NCBI GenBank assembly: GCA_028673005.1
Contig: CM054113.1
Location: 37,266,117 to 37,330,116 of the forward strand
DNA from: Tanypteryx hageni
Taxonomy: Eukaryota; Arthropoda; Insecta; Odonata; Petaluridae
Direction of reading: 5' to 3'
Length of the DNA stretch: 64,000 bases
Shown: in pieces, positions 11,301 through 20,225 of the stretch
Layout of the letters: every line of letters starts with the position of its first letter
Numbering within the stretch: the first letter of the stretch is position 1
Notes under the pieces: model-generated
The model's input: the letters and a program-made list of their open reading frames with translations, nothing else
Database searches by the model: none
What the model was told of the DNA's origin: nothing
Translations under genes and position numbers: made by a program

Positions 11301-11631
11301 TGTGGCGCAGCTTTAGGTAATACAATACCACCCCTTGTTTCCCCTTCAACGCTCCCATCGCCCTGCTTATCCTCGAAGCGTCCGTGAACTCGCACAGGAG
11401 GTCGAGGCCGTTCTTCTTGACCGAGCAGGCGCAGGGTGTGATCTCCGCGTGACTCGGACATTGGGAGTAGCTCGTGGCTGCTCCCGAAGAGGCAGACGAT
11501 GAGGCGTAGGTTCTGAGGGATGGCGAGGAGCCGCTTCCGCTCCCGGCCACAGCCTCGCCGGCCACCGCGGCCGCCACTAAAAGCCTCAGCAAGAAGGGCG
11601 CGATCCTTCTCTGCCTTTTCACACCGGTCAC
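2226..11631 (-). CDS. Leucine-rich repeat extracellular protein, five exons, C-terminus missing
   Basis: Likely a secreted or cell-surface LRR protein. Coding exons 11631-10967, 4265-4129, 3919-3767, 3452-3272 and 2365-2226 join in one frame with GT donors and AG acceptors, giving 425 codons plus one base. The N-terminus is basic then hydrophobic (residues about 10-30, FLLRLLVAAAVAG), as in a signal peptide. A four-cysteine LRR N-cap follows (C58, C67, C69, C80), then about 12 LRRs of 24-25 residues such as LTQLDLSQNALGSVP and LKRLNLGGNELTSIP. Asn133 in NSS is a possible glycosylation site. Reading stops inside the last repeats (DTLKVIDLM). A cysteine C-cap is expected next, but no such exon is visible in 1-2225, so the gene should continue left of the window. 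LDIRHLTIHNSS and VMEPVVDTL recall the arthropod family of Drosophila CG14762. An artichoke-like LRR protein is the main alternative. Gene structure is firm; the orthology is from memory. Confidence 0.9.
2721..3099. mobile_element. TA-flanked MITE inside LRR intron 4
   Basis: The ends are CAGCCTTCCCTCATTTTACA and its inverted match at 3075-3099, with one mismatch over 25 bases. TA flanks both sides (2719-2720 and 3100-3101). The element is 379 bp and contains a decamer tandem array. It fills much of the intron between LRR exons 4 and 5. Confidence 0.8.
2837..2918. repeat. Tandem decamer array (TTTCC-C/T-GA-A/G-C)
   Basis: About eight copies of a 10-bp unit, alternating GAACTTTCCC and GAGCTTTCCT forms, lie inside the 2721-3099 MITE. 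Confidence 0.8.
3272..3452 (-). CDS. LRR gene coding exon 4
   Basis: The acceptor TTTTTTGACAG precedes 3452 and the donor GTAAGT begins at 3271. The 181 bases encode LQYLRLGDNKLHSIP, LRTLDLRSNNITSMP and the start of a third repeat (ITFLNLQKN), ending two bases into a Gly codon that exon 5 completes. Confidence 0.9.
3767..3919 (-). CDS. LRR gene coding exon 3
   Basis: The acceptor ACATAG precedes 3919 and the donor GTGAGC begins at 3766. The 153 bases keep the phase and encode LDSLGLAHNRLREVPARAF and LELEGNYISHIHPEAF, two LRRs. The intron between exons 2 and 3 is 209 bp and shows no insertion. Confidence 0.9.
4129..4265 (-). CDS. LRR gene coding exon 2
   Basis: The acceptor CCTAG precedes 4265 and the donor GTAAAT begins at 4128. 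The 137 bases encode two repeats, KLKRLNLGGNELTSIP and LRKLEIQENKISEI, and end after the first base of a Gly codon (GDFAG). That phase matches exon 3. Confidence 0.9.
4387..5503. mobile_element. Probable non-autonomous hAT-like element in LRR intron 1
   Basis: The left end TAGGGTTCCCAAC and the inverted right end TAGAGTTTCCAAC match at 11 of 13 bases. Flanking octamers TCTACGAT and TCTATTAT match at 6 of 8, consistent with an old 8-bp target duplication. The interior has no readable transposase and contains a smaller inverted-repeat element at 4671-4835. Confidence 0.45.
4671..4835. mobile_element. Small inverted-repeat element nested in the 4387-5503 element
   Basis: Left AAAGGGGGTTTACATGCTCA and right (inverted) AAGGGGGGATTAGACGCTCA ends pair imperfectly. 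Subterminal CTCAGTTTT motifs recur inside. It is about 165 bp and non-coding. The target-site sequence is unclear, so the superfamily is not assigned. Confidence 0.55.
5955..6076 (-). pseudogene. Tigger transposase C-terminal tail, detached by hAT insertion
   Basis: Continuing from 8453 across one copy of TATGTATG, the frame proceeds LLAQENVIDDVFIVFIVLKK and reaches a stop at 5955. A hydrophobic-acidic helix of this kind is normal at the end of Tigger transposases. The intact join shows the hAT entered the transposase reading frame. Confidence 0.65.
6077..8444 (+). mobile_element. hAT transposon (2,368 bp) with perfect 8-bp target duplication
   Basis: TATGTATG occurs exactly at 6069-6076 and 8445-8452. 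The ends are CAGAGCTGGTCTTAG and, inverted, CAGGACCAGTCCTAG; the five differences are all transitions. The interior encodes, on the plus strand, fragments of a hAT transposase of the zinc-finger MYM type 1/DUF4371-like group. The element is inserted in a Tigger transposase, so it is the younger of the two. Confidence 0.9.
7480..8190 (+). pseudogene. hAT transposase fragments, including the dimerisation region
   Basis: Recognisable pieces include NQEIMSLKERFQILKRFNKY followed by FGFLYSILTLKNMSD (7713-7830) and, near 8041-8110, VTVASGERSFSKLKLIKTYL, the conserved C-terminal dimerisation motif of hAT transposases of the ZMYM1-like group. Numerous stops and frameshifts break it, and the N-terminal zinc-finger part is not clearly readable. 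It is a non-functional fossil; the match to the family is from recognised motifs. Confidence 0.75.
8453..10030 (-). pseudogene. Tigger transposase pseudogene, main part
   Basis: This is a former DDE transposase for TA-targeted cut-and-paste transposition. Reading leftward there is a helix-turn-helix stretch (IATDFGIPENTLSIII) around 9920-9980, broken by frameshifts. The CENP-B-type DNA-binding segment follows at 9655-9864 (LREKAQKFAKEFKASMGWLG). The first catalytic-Asp motif is near 9570-9600 (DFFNVDE) and the second near 9270-9290 (HLHMDNYPAHLT). The C-terminal segment is at 8453-8618, ending ISVLEILKSYI. Many stops and frameshifts separate the pieces, so it is dead. The final 120 or so bases lie beyond the hAT insertion, at 5955-6076. 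Confidence 0.75.
10967..11631 (-). CDS. LRR gene coding exon 1 (signal peptide, LRR N-cap, first LRRs)
   Basis: This exon carries 221 codons plus two bases, starting at the ATG whose complement ends at 11631. No other ATG upstream in this frame gives a better signal peptide. The donor is GTGAGT at 10966-10961. The last two bases, AA, pair with the first G of exon 2 to make Lys, giving GPDKKLKRL across a 6.7-kb intron. The exon lies in a GC-rich island (about 10970-11770), unlike the AT-rich surroundings. That composition opens long ORFs in the other frames on both strands, which are shadows. Confidence 0.9.
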
Positions 11632-11771
11632 GGCGCCTCCCGACCTTGACGCTCCGACACCCCACGACCCTACGCCTCTTCCCGCCGCGTACCAGTCGCT
11701 CTCTCCTGGGGAAAATCTGGAGGCGAGATCGCCTCCACACTGCCCCCCTGGCCGACGGCGCCGTGGAGGCC
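11632..11771 (-). other. Probable 5' UTR part of LRR exon 1, with upstream splice acceptor
   Basis: Minus-strand sequence entering 11771 reads TTTTCCCTTTTTCTCCAG, a strong polypyrimidine tract and AG acceptor (AG at 11773-11772). About 140 bases of GC-rich sequence lead from there to the start codon. This suggests the ATG exon is the second exon and that a non-coding first exon and promoter lie farther upstream (to the right). The upstream exon was not located. Confidence 0.55.
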
Positions 11772-11937
11772 CTGGAGAAAAAGGGAAAAGAATTATCTAT
11801 CTCGAATTTGGCTTGTATTTGATAAATTATGCAGTTAATTTCTACAGGGCTGAGTAAATCGTGGATGCATTTCAAAGACAAAATATACGTCCTACAAGGG
11901 ATCAACAATCGGCGAATTACCACCCAGGCTTCCCCTT

Positions 11938-12141
11938 TTATGATGGAGTTTTGGCCTCGTTTCGTCCACTCTGCGGGGAATTCATTCTTCTGTTTGATTT
12001 AATGATGTTTTTATTTGCTTGGGGTTTTTGAGAGATTTGATATTCAGATAAATTCTCAGATGTCCTGTCAAGTTTGAACTGTTTCCCACTTCCCATCCCT
12101 GACATTCTATCGAATAAGTTATCTATCATAGCAAATGACAA
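11938..12141 (-). other. Small unassigned ORF (67 codons)
   Basis: A hydrophilic ORF beginning MSFAMIDNLFDRMSGMGSGK and ending RNEAKTPS. No family was recognised. It lies just upstream of the LRR gene and left of a hAT insertion. It could be a repeat remnant or chance, and no flanking splice signal supports it as an exon. Confidence 0.15.
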
Positions 12142-12478
12142 ATTTAGCAGTACGATTAAAACACGAATAATATCTTTTAATTAATTCTTTTTAATTAAAG
12201 TTACATTTTTATATAATATTTAGAATAATATTTTAACTCACAAAACTACTATTAATGCATGCACCAATTTTTTATCTGGTTTCTGATTGTTAAGATAATA
12301 CATTGAAATGCTTAGCACTATATTATGTAGCATATTGTATTGAAGTATATACAATTATTAGTAATGTAGTATATCATCTTTTGCGACGTGGCCACGTTCC
12401 AGAGTCGTATAGGCTGAGCGACACATTGCTCGCTTTGCGAAAAATGCGTCCATGCGAGCTTGGTCTGGTTGCATAGAC

Positions 12479-15046
12479 CAGCGGTTCTCAACCTTTTTTG
12501 GTAATTCGGTAATTTTCAACATTGTCGTGTACCCCCCCCCCACCCCCTCTTTCTACTTGCATTTTACGACCAAGGTTTTCTTATATAACAAAATAACTAT
12601 TATGACATTTAATGAAATATTATATTGTAACCGCATTTTTAAATGTCACTCTTGTAATTTATAAAGACGATTTATTAATTTATTTACCATATCTATCGGA
12701 CTAAAGAGGCACTTCGGATTATAAGAGGCACCAAGACTATGAATTTAAAAATTTAGGAAACAGAATCTCATTGATTTTTAACGATGGGGTAGATTTAACG
12801 GGGTCTTGGTGTTATTTCCTAAGCACTTGTGTTATGATGTAACTTTCACAATCTTCAAATAGTGCGCCATATTAACTGCCTTCAATTGCCTTGTTAATAC
12901 TACGTTTCCTAGAAAAAACCAACAAAACAGAAATAATATTTACAATTTGTAAGGCTAAACAATCAACGCGCAGTTATGCATGAGACGTAAAAAGTTACTT
13001 ACATTATAGTCAACTGCTTCGGCTGTTACTTCGTAGAAATCCATAATTTAAAAAGTAAATCTAATGGGAAAAATTATCATGGCACCATAACTACATTTTA
13101 TGTTGTCAGGTAGTATCAAATATTGTAAATATGCCTAAATATGTTGAAAAGCCTTACACTTGTCTATTATTATATCTTCAAGTGCAATGAAAAAAAGGTT
13201 TTCTGGAGAATATGTTATGTATTTTGACGGAAAATAAATATTGAAAATTATTAACACAAATTAAAAAGAAACTAATCTAACTCAACTTAAGCCTCTGTAC
13301 TGTATTCTTTAAGAGTTTTCGCTATCATTCTAAATTATTACAAGAGCTTTCACTGTCTTCTGAGGAGTCTTCGTCACCATCACTATTATCTGTTTCTCCT
13401 TCTTGCTTACAATTTGTGATAGGAATTTCTGGTTGCATCAATAGCTGCAAGACATCATTAGACAAACTTCCTTTCTTTTTTCATGTGAGTTTTATATGAG
13501 AGATCAAGGGGTCAGATGATATCAGTAGCAGATGCAAGACATCTTCCAAATTCGATTTTCTGGATAATTTCCTGATATGACCTTCTCTGTAAGCCTGAAG
13601 ATGCTTATTCATGGCTTCCTGAGCATCTTCTGAAAGCATGCCAATAGGCAAAATTGATGACTCTCACTTTTGCACCATGAAATAGTACTTTATGAATGCT
13701 AGCAGGCATATAGTACCAAGGATATAGATTTATATATTCCGCTTCGACTTCCTATAGAATTCAGGGAATGATTTTCAGGGTCTTCCAACACGTGATGATG
13801 AAGGTGTAGATTCCGTAAGTGTTGTACTGGATTTCAGAGACTTAGAGATTTTTTGGAAACTTCAGTTCTTTGTTCAGCCAATTACTGTGTTTGGAAAGGA
13901 ATCTTTCCATCGTTTTTGAACACACTATCCATCGTTTATCAACGTTACTTTTAAATCGGCATATAGTCTTGTTAATCAATAACTTTTAAGTTTTTCTTGT
14001 GAAGCACTTTCGTTACATAACACTTCAAACAGCTCTCTTTGTGTAACCATCGGATACGGTTGGTGGCACGTCTCTGAAGAAAATTGTTTTATTAGAAAAG
14101 GCGCAAATATGAGTAAAAACTGAAATATGCCCCGTGAACTATCATAATTGGCCTACATTTTGTGAAAGAAATAAGGCAGGGACTCGCGGGGCAAATTTTG
14201 TAACTCTTAATATATGTAAATATTTAATAGGAAATCTGGGATGGACGTCACAAAATATGAAAAATGTAAATTAAAATTTCAGGGAGCTATATGAAATCTG
14301 CTATTAACGTAAAATAAAGCGACATACCTGTACTCGCACAGTCCCATAACGCACAACGGCAGATTTCGCTTCCAAAACGCAAACAGAAGCTCTCAAAGTC
14401 ACAGTCAAAACTAGACTGGCGTGCCTTACATTTTATCTCTTGATAAGAGAGCGCAGACAAAAGAGTGCACACTCCTGCCAAATCGCAGCATTCTTTGTTT
14501 AGTGCTAAGTAGAGCTGCTCCTATTTCAGAACAATAAATCATTATTTTAGTTATGTTAGAAAAATAATTTTTTCCCGCTAGATTTAGCTTCTGACCCACT
14601 GTACATTAGTGCGATTGTTGCACCTGTTTTCCAGACACAATCCTCTCGATGCGCGGTCGAATTTTGGTCATTGCAAGGATGAGGTCGTGTTCGGAGGTCA
14701 AACGATTGCGGTTCTGCGTCTTTATTTACTGTCATAGAGAATCCTGTCTCAGCATTGGTAAACCTCTCAAGATATTTAATTGAATTCCACTAAATAAATC
14801 GGCGAGTTATGTCTCTCCCTTTCCTCGTATTCACCACCCCTTGCCTGCAATGTTAAAACTTTGTATACTAATAACGTCTTGTGTACTGATACTCACTCTA
14901 CACCCATTTTAAGATTTTTTTTTACTTTCCCCCTTCCCTCCCAAAAATTTCCTCGGATTTGTATCGACGCATTGTTGGCACTGTCAGCACCCTAGTCACT
15001 CTGTACTTCCTGGAAGAAATATTGTACCCCCGGTTGAGAACCGCTG
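12479..15046. mobile_element. hAT-bounded element (2,568 bp) with perfect TIRs and 8-bp target duplication
   Basis: The ends are perfect inverted repeats, CAGCGGTTCTCAACC. Flanking octamers GCATAGAC at 12471-12478 and 15047-15054 are identical. A run of Cs at 12531-12541 and GGGGGTACAAT at the other side extend the terminal similarity. No hAT transposase was readable. Instead, the minus strand carries a broken ORF of another repeat-associated type at 13494-13745. This is probably a non-autonomous hAT element, upstream of the LRR gene. Confidence 0.85.
13494..13745 (-). pseudogene. Broken ORF of a repeat-associated arthropod protein type
   Basis: One frame reads YPWYYMPASIHKVLFHGA. After a shift near 13668, the next frame reads LPIGMLSEDAQEAMNKHLQA, then YREGHIRKLSRKS and HLLLISSDPL. 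This combination (WYYMPA..HK.L.HGA ... LPIG.LSE.AQEA.NK...R..HTRK.SR ... LL.SSDP) resembles a protein type I recall being scattered as repeats in arthropod genomes; its function is unknown to me. The frameshift and flanking stops make it dead. Its presence inside hAT ends could mean capture or a partner ORF. Confidence 0.5.
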
Positions 15047-15299
15047 GCATAGACGACATTTGGATAATTTGGCACTAATATGTACAATAATTTTTTGAAA
15101 TGGTACTGTATTATTCATATAACATTTTGAATTGTCTAGCCTTATGTTGTGTATTATTTTGTTTTGCTTTTATAATATGCTTTTTTATCTCACGTTATTC
15201 TTTACACCAGTAATGTGGTAATGTACAGTCACTTCGATGCACTAATAAATTTTTTAAAATCACTACATCTATGTATGTTTTTTTGTTATTTCGCACAGC

Positions 15300-15905
15300 A
15301 ATGCCGTCCTTTTCCCCTCGGAAAATCCTTTTCCCAAATCATCAACCTATCCTGTAGTCTCTCTTCCGAGGCACATAACTCATTCGAGAGTGCCTGTATC
15401 CTCTTTTATTCCCGAATTCTCCCCACTTTTTCATTCTGCTCATGGACCTCCTACCCTTCGCCCCCACCTTCCCTCGGCGGTTAAATGGTCGTGCCGCCAA
15501 ATGGAATCTTTTTCCTTCCCTCCATGAGGAAAAAAAGAGCTTTATCACCACTTTGCATCTCCGGGTCTTTCTCTCCTTTTCTTCGTGTCCCTTCTCAACC
15601 AATCGCCTTAATCTCGTCACCGCTCTTTCGCCTAAGCCACCTTTTTGAATTCGATTCACGCCCTCCCAAAACACCCTCTTTTCCGCGCCAAAGTAACACC
15701 TCCCCCTATGGTCGACCCAATCCCTCTTCCAAAATCTCTATTCAATATCCTCATCTCTCTCTCTTTTCTACCTCCTACTGTATCCCGCACCATTTCTACT
15801 CTTAACCCCTCCTCCTTCCAGTCCGAGCCCTGTCTTAGTCCATCGTTTTTTATATATTGTTATTTTTCTTCTCCCCCTTCTTCCGTGGTCTTGTTTTGCT
15901 AAGCT
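15300..15905. repeat. Pyrimidine-rich tract on + strand
   Basis: A long stretch rich in C and T (CTCTCTT, CCTCCTCC and similar) opens overlapping spurious ORFs in several frames. No LRR, transposase or other domain was seen in any translation. Confidence 0.6.
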
Positions 15906-17260
15906 CTTTGTAGGTCCGGCTGATGGAATTTCAATATCAATTTGGGTTCTCAGAGGAATAAAAGAGAGTGTCGCTTTTGAGTGTATAGTGTCTAGAAAGT
16001 CGATAGGAATTTCAGTGTGTGGTTTTCCGCATGTCTTTCCCGCGATAAGCTTTCTTTCCTTAAAAATACTCCGAGGATACCTTGTGTAGAAGCTGAATTG
16101 ATTCTGTCCTTAACGGAAGAATTTCGAAATGCAGAAGTGCGACGTGATTTGCTCAGAAGAAATTCTCAGTAGATGTTATGTATTCGTTTTTGCTTATAAC
16201 TTTGGTTGTAAATGCGTATTCATTACGCGTTTTGATGGCCTGAAATATCCACGGATCAATCTTAGGTCCGCATTATTTTTTAAGGCATTATTTAAAGTAA
16301 GAGTAATGCCGGACGGGCTTCTGAGATTGGTTAAAAAAAGAAAGAGGAATCGTTCCTGCATAATCATAAGAACGGTCGCTGAATTGATACATATTAATTT
16401 ATTTTTACATTGATTAAAGGAAGTGAATGATATTTGGTATTAGAGACCTGCGTTGGGCGAAACAATTGTGGAACGAAACTGATAATCCGAGTTGAAATTC
16501 CTGGTAATTCCAGAAAATTTCTCAGAATTTCTTTAGTATCTAAAACACTAATAATGACTCAGAATTTACTTATAGATAAAGTTTAAAAGTGAGTTATATT
16601 TTATTTCCGTCTTGTTTATCGCTGATGCGAATGCAAAGTTTAACAAGAGATCCGGGTAGGGAGTATATTTGGGAACTTGGCAGACCACTGGACTCCGAGG
16701 ACAGATACTATACATATCCTCCCGCCGACCGCTTTAACTTGGAATACCGCGAGAGTATTCAGCTTGCGCGCCACAGCCCCTCTCAGAGATAGCTGGTGTA
16801 AGTTCCTCCTATAGCATAAGTTATACTTTGTCACGATCAAGTTTTAGCAGTAATAACAGAGCTAATAAACAAGCTGACAAAGGAACTTCACACGACAAGC
16901 TTTTAGCCGTGAATAAAAAAACGGTTTTACTCTTCCTCTCCTACTGTGTTAAAAATTCGCTTTGTAACAGTTTTATCGACTGAGTTATTCAGATGATAGC
17001 TTTCCTTTATTTGTAATTGCCTTAATATGGAATATATTTGCTTTTATTCTCTAGAAAATATGTGGCACAACTTTATTTTTTATCCGATGTTGATTTTTAA
17101 GTGTCATGAATATGGCAAACCGATGTTAGAGCTGCTAGCTAACTTTTAATTAATAAAACTACTACGTCACTGAATTTTACGAAATTAACAGATCGGCGTC
17201 GAAGATACAGCATTCCCTTGAGCTATTTCCAAAGTTGTTTGGTTTCTTGTACATAAATAA
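15906..17260. other. Gene-free stretch
   Basis: AT-rich sequence with no recognisable coding or repeat structure. A small plus-strand ORF at 16589-16792 (contains WELGRPLDSEDRYYTYPPAD) has slightly higher GC than its surroundings but no recognised family and no splice context. Confidence 0.4.
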
Positions 17261-17269
17261 TCATGTGAC

Positions 17270-17721
17270 CAATGTTCCCTCTAATGTGGCTGACTATCTG
17301 AGCGGAAATGGAGGAGTCTGCGCGGCCTTTGTGTATTCACAGCATGAACTGAGCGGCCTTTTATGCAACAACCTTTTACATTTCTATATGAAAATAAGGT
17401 AGAAATAAGAAATCTAAGATTTAATTTCATTTATAAAATTTACTATAAGATTATTCTAAGATACTTTTTTTACTTTGTATTAGCCATTTTATGAAAATTG
17501 TAATAAAATAGTGCAAAAGGGGCTGTCGCTTTTAGCGACCTCACTGGTTACCTTGTGTCAACGGAGACTGTATAAGGCAGTCGTGATAAGGAAATATGTA
17601 TTAAAAATAGATCAAAATAGGAACTTTAATTTCGAGCGTGACCCCTATGTCACTGTTTTTAGTCTGTAGTGCGCGGAGTATAGTAATCTGTGCGCGGACG
17701 CGCAGCCTAGAGGGAACATTG
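17270..17721. mobile_element. hAT MITE (452 bp)
   Basis: The terminal inverted repeats CAATGTTCCCTCTA are perfect over 14 bases. Flanking octamers CATGTGAC (17262-17269) and CTTGTGAC (17722-17729) differ at one base. Subterminal GCGCGG/GCGCAG motifs are present. It is non-coding. Confidence 0.8.
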
Positions 17722-17729
17722 CTTGTGAC

Positions 17730-19095
17730 TACGAAAGACGTTTAGCATACTCAATAGTTCTTGAGGACTCGTATCTAGATCATATTTAAACACTTGCTGT
17801 CTCAGAACTACAAAAACGAAGAGTAGTTGCATTCATGAAATGCTCGACGTTATTTTAATCCGTGAAAAGCTGAGCTCGGGGTTACGAAAAGATATATTTA
17901 AAAAAAGACGAAGCGCAGATTACAAAATTATTTTCTTTATACTTGTTTCCTGGCATTTCTGTTATACGAAATTTTCCTCCTCGACGGTGCAGCGCGAACC
18001 ACGTCCGCGAAGAAATGCGAATGGGTGATAACGTACAAGCGGAAACCGTCGTATATTGCTTAACCCGATCGGGCATTTAGAGAGCCTCCAGACGCACTGC
18101 TATCGTCGAGCTTGTGTTGCGTAGAGAGAAAGGAAATTCTGACCACGGCGCGCTTCCCTTATCCCTCGTCGCTTCCTGTTCGTGCGATTTCCTCTCATTC
18201 GGCCGAATCAGCAAATTGGCAGAGGGCGGAAGGGCAGCGCTGCGTTGCGGAGGAGGAGTGGGGAAGGGGAGGGAAAGTGGATTATCCAGGAGAAGGATGT
18301 GTGGGCGGAGGGAGAGAGTTATCGGAGAGGAATTGAAGCGACTTGGGAGGAATGATAATGAGAGCGGTGGGTATTTTAAGGGAGAGAAACAACGAAGGAC
18401 AGACAGACAATCGTCTTCATTCGGGCGGGCGAAATTTAGACTTTTAGTCTCTTTTTCACTTCCTCGCGAAAGACCCCTGGAGAGAAAGTATTGTGATCGG
18501 GACAAAAAATTCGTTAACGAGATTTTGATGAATATGCACGTTTTTGGTGCCCATCAAGTCCGAAGAAAATGGAAAAGTATGCTCCATAAATGGAATGCAC
18601 GGAGATTTCAAAGGCGTTCTTTATGGGAAATACTTATGAAACAATATCGAAAGATTGGGCGATTCTCGAATTTTAAATTTAATATTAATTCAAACATCAT
18701 ATAAGAGCATGGGAGAGAAAAATGTGGATTTTTAATTGTTTTTCGAGAGAACCGTCTTAGTGATTGATGTATACAAAATATGCGATGTTTTGCATTTTAT
18801 CGAATATTTATCTCCGAAAATATAACTCGTAGTTATGTGGTCTCGCGGAACTTATTGTGGTAAATGAAGTCCTCGATCCGAATAATTTTTTTAATATGTA
18901 CCTTACAGATCATATAAGAGCATGAAAGAGAAAATATTAATTTTTAATTGTTGCTTGAAGGACGCCATTTAACGAGACACGAGCATAAGTTTAGTAAAGT
19001 ATTTATGTAAAGTGAAAGTTCTAATTGACGGATGCAGTTGAAAATCACAATTGGGCGATACATGTGAATAAGGATCACTCCTACTTAATTTAATT
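17730..19095. other. Gene-free stretch with a GC-rich segment (about 18060-18500)
   Basis: The GC-rich, G-rich part creates overlapping ORFs on both strands (for example 18114-18704 +) with low-complexity translations, so no gene is called. It could be a CpG-rich regulatory island. At 18695-18730 and 18908-18940 a short phrase (CATATAAGAGCATG) is repeated. Confidence 0.35.
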
Positions 19096-20225
19096 AAAAT
19101 CCGTCCAGCGGTTTAGGAGATGAAAGTTACGACAGACGGTCGGACGGACGAGACTTGCCCATAAGGCGTTCTGCTAGTACCGCTTCGCTGGTAAAGAATG
19201 CCTAAAAACTGGGTTTTGCTATTTCGTTTGTCTGTAATTTTCCATCTGTGCGCAGCTATAAGAGCTTGATCGTTCAACAGAATCTGATTAAATCCCTTAT
19301 TAGTGCTTTTCATCATTGCTGAAAAGCACTAATATCTTCGTGATGTCCGTCCGTACGCATATTTCAGGGAAGAATTGGCTCAACCAATTTCAACCAAATT
19401 TAGTACATAGAATATACACATAAATTAATCACCAAAATGACATATTTCGACTGGATCGACTCAGCAGGAGTGCCACAATTGCAAAGTTAAACCTTTCGGT
19501 AATTATGAATTTGGAAGAAATTTGCAGAACCTATTTCAACGAAATTTTGCATTAAGGAGACGTGCAACATAAAAAAAACGAAATGAAGATGTTTAGCTTA
19601 GATATAGAAATCAGGGCTGCCACAATACAAGGAATATAAAAAAATTCTTTTTACACGTATTTATGCTATACTGTCCTTATCAATTTTAACCAAATTTAAT
19701 ATTTATAATGTACACATATATACAAAACCATATTAGCATATTTAAACCGGATCAGCCAAACAGGGGTGCCACAGTTACAAATTATACTTTCTGTATTTAA
19801 GCATTTGGAAGTAATTGGCTCTACGGATTTCAATTAAATTTTGTATGTTAGATTTGTACAACATATCGTAATGAAATCAAGATGTTTAAAGCGCAGCTAA
19901 AGAGCAGGGCTACCACAATAACAAGTAAAATATTTCTTTTACACGTATTTATAGAGAGCTGACCGCATGAATTTTAATCCAATATGGTATATGTAATCGT
20001 CATATAAATAAATAAATATATTTCAACCGGATCGAATAAACAGAGTTACCACAATATCGAGATTATTATTTTACTGTAACTATGAATATTGAAGGTATTG
20101 GCAGAACCGATTTCAAAAAGTAATTTCGTGTGTAGGGCGAGTACTATAGAATGGCAAAACGAAATAAACATGTTTAGAACGGATCAAAAAGCAGGGCTAC
20201 CACAATATAAGGAAATATAATTTTT
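19096..20225 (-). repeat. Divergent tandem repeat family, copy 1 (alternating subunits)
   Basis: Units of roughly 130-150 bp recur with a GGGCTACCACAATATAAG-like box at about 19610, 19900 and 20190. A second box (CAGGAGTGCCACAATTGCAA and relatives) alternates near 19470, 19770 and 20040. The same boxes occur inverted at 57.3-59.0 kb. A GACGGACGGACG-type segment (about 19130-19150) lies at one edge. No ORF is conserved. It may be the non-coding part of a larger mobile element. Confidence 0.6.
19298..19334. repeat. Short perfect hairpin
   Basis: TATTAGTGCTTTTCA and its complement TGAAAAGCACTAATA flank a short loop. The hairpin sits at the edge of the repeat family copy 1. Confidence 0.7.

Noticed and set aside
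11520..11822. 100-codon plus-strand ORF over LRR exon 1
   Set aside because: Antisense shadow of the GC-rich exon; Arg/Pro-rich translation.
11213..11923. 236-codon minus-strand ORF overlapping LRR exon 1
   Set aside because: It runs in another frame of the GC-rich LRR exon; the translation is Arg/Gly-rich without a domain, while the LRR frame has clear repeats and splice junctions.
16589..16792. Possible host exon (contains WELGRPLDSEDRYYTYPPAD)
   Set aside because: No recognised family, no convincing acceptor or donor pair, and an equally long antisense ORF at 16640-16840.
18114..18704. 196-codon plus-strand ORF
   Set aside because: Lies in a G-rich island with an overlapping antisense ORF; no domain and an Arg-rich low-complexity start.
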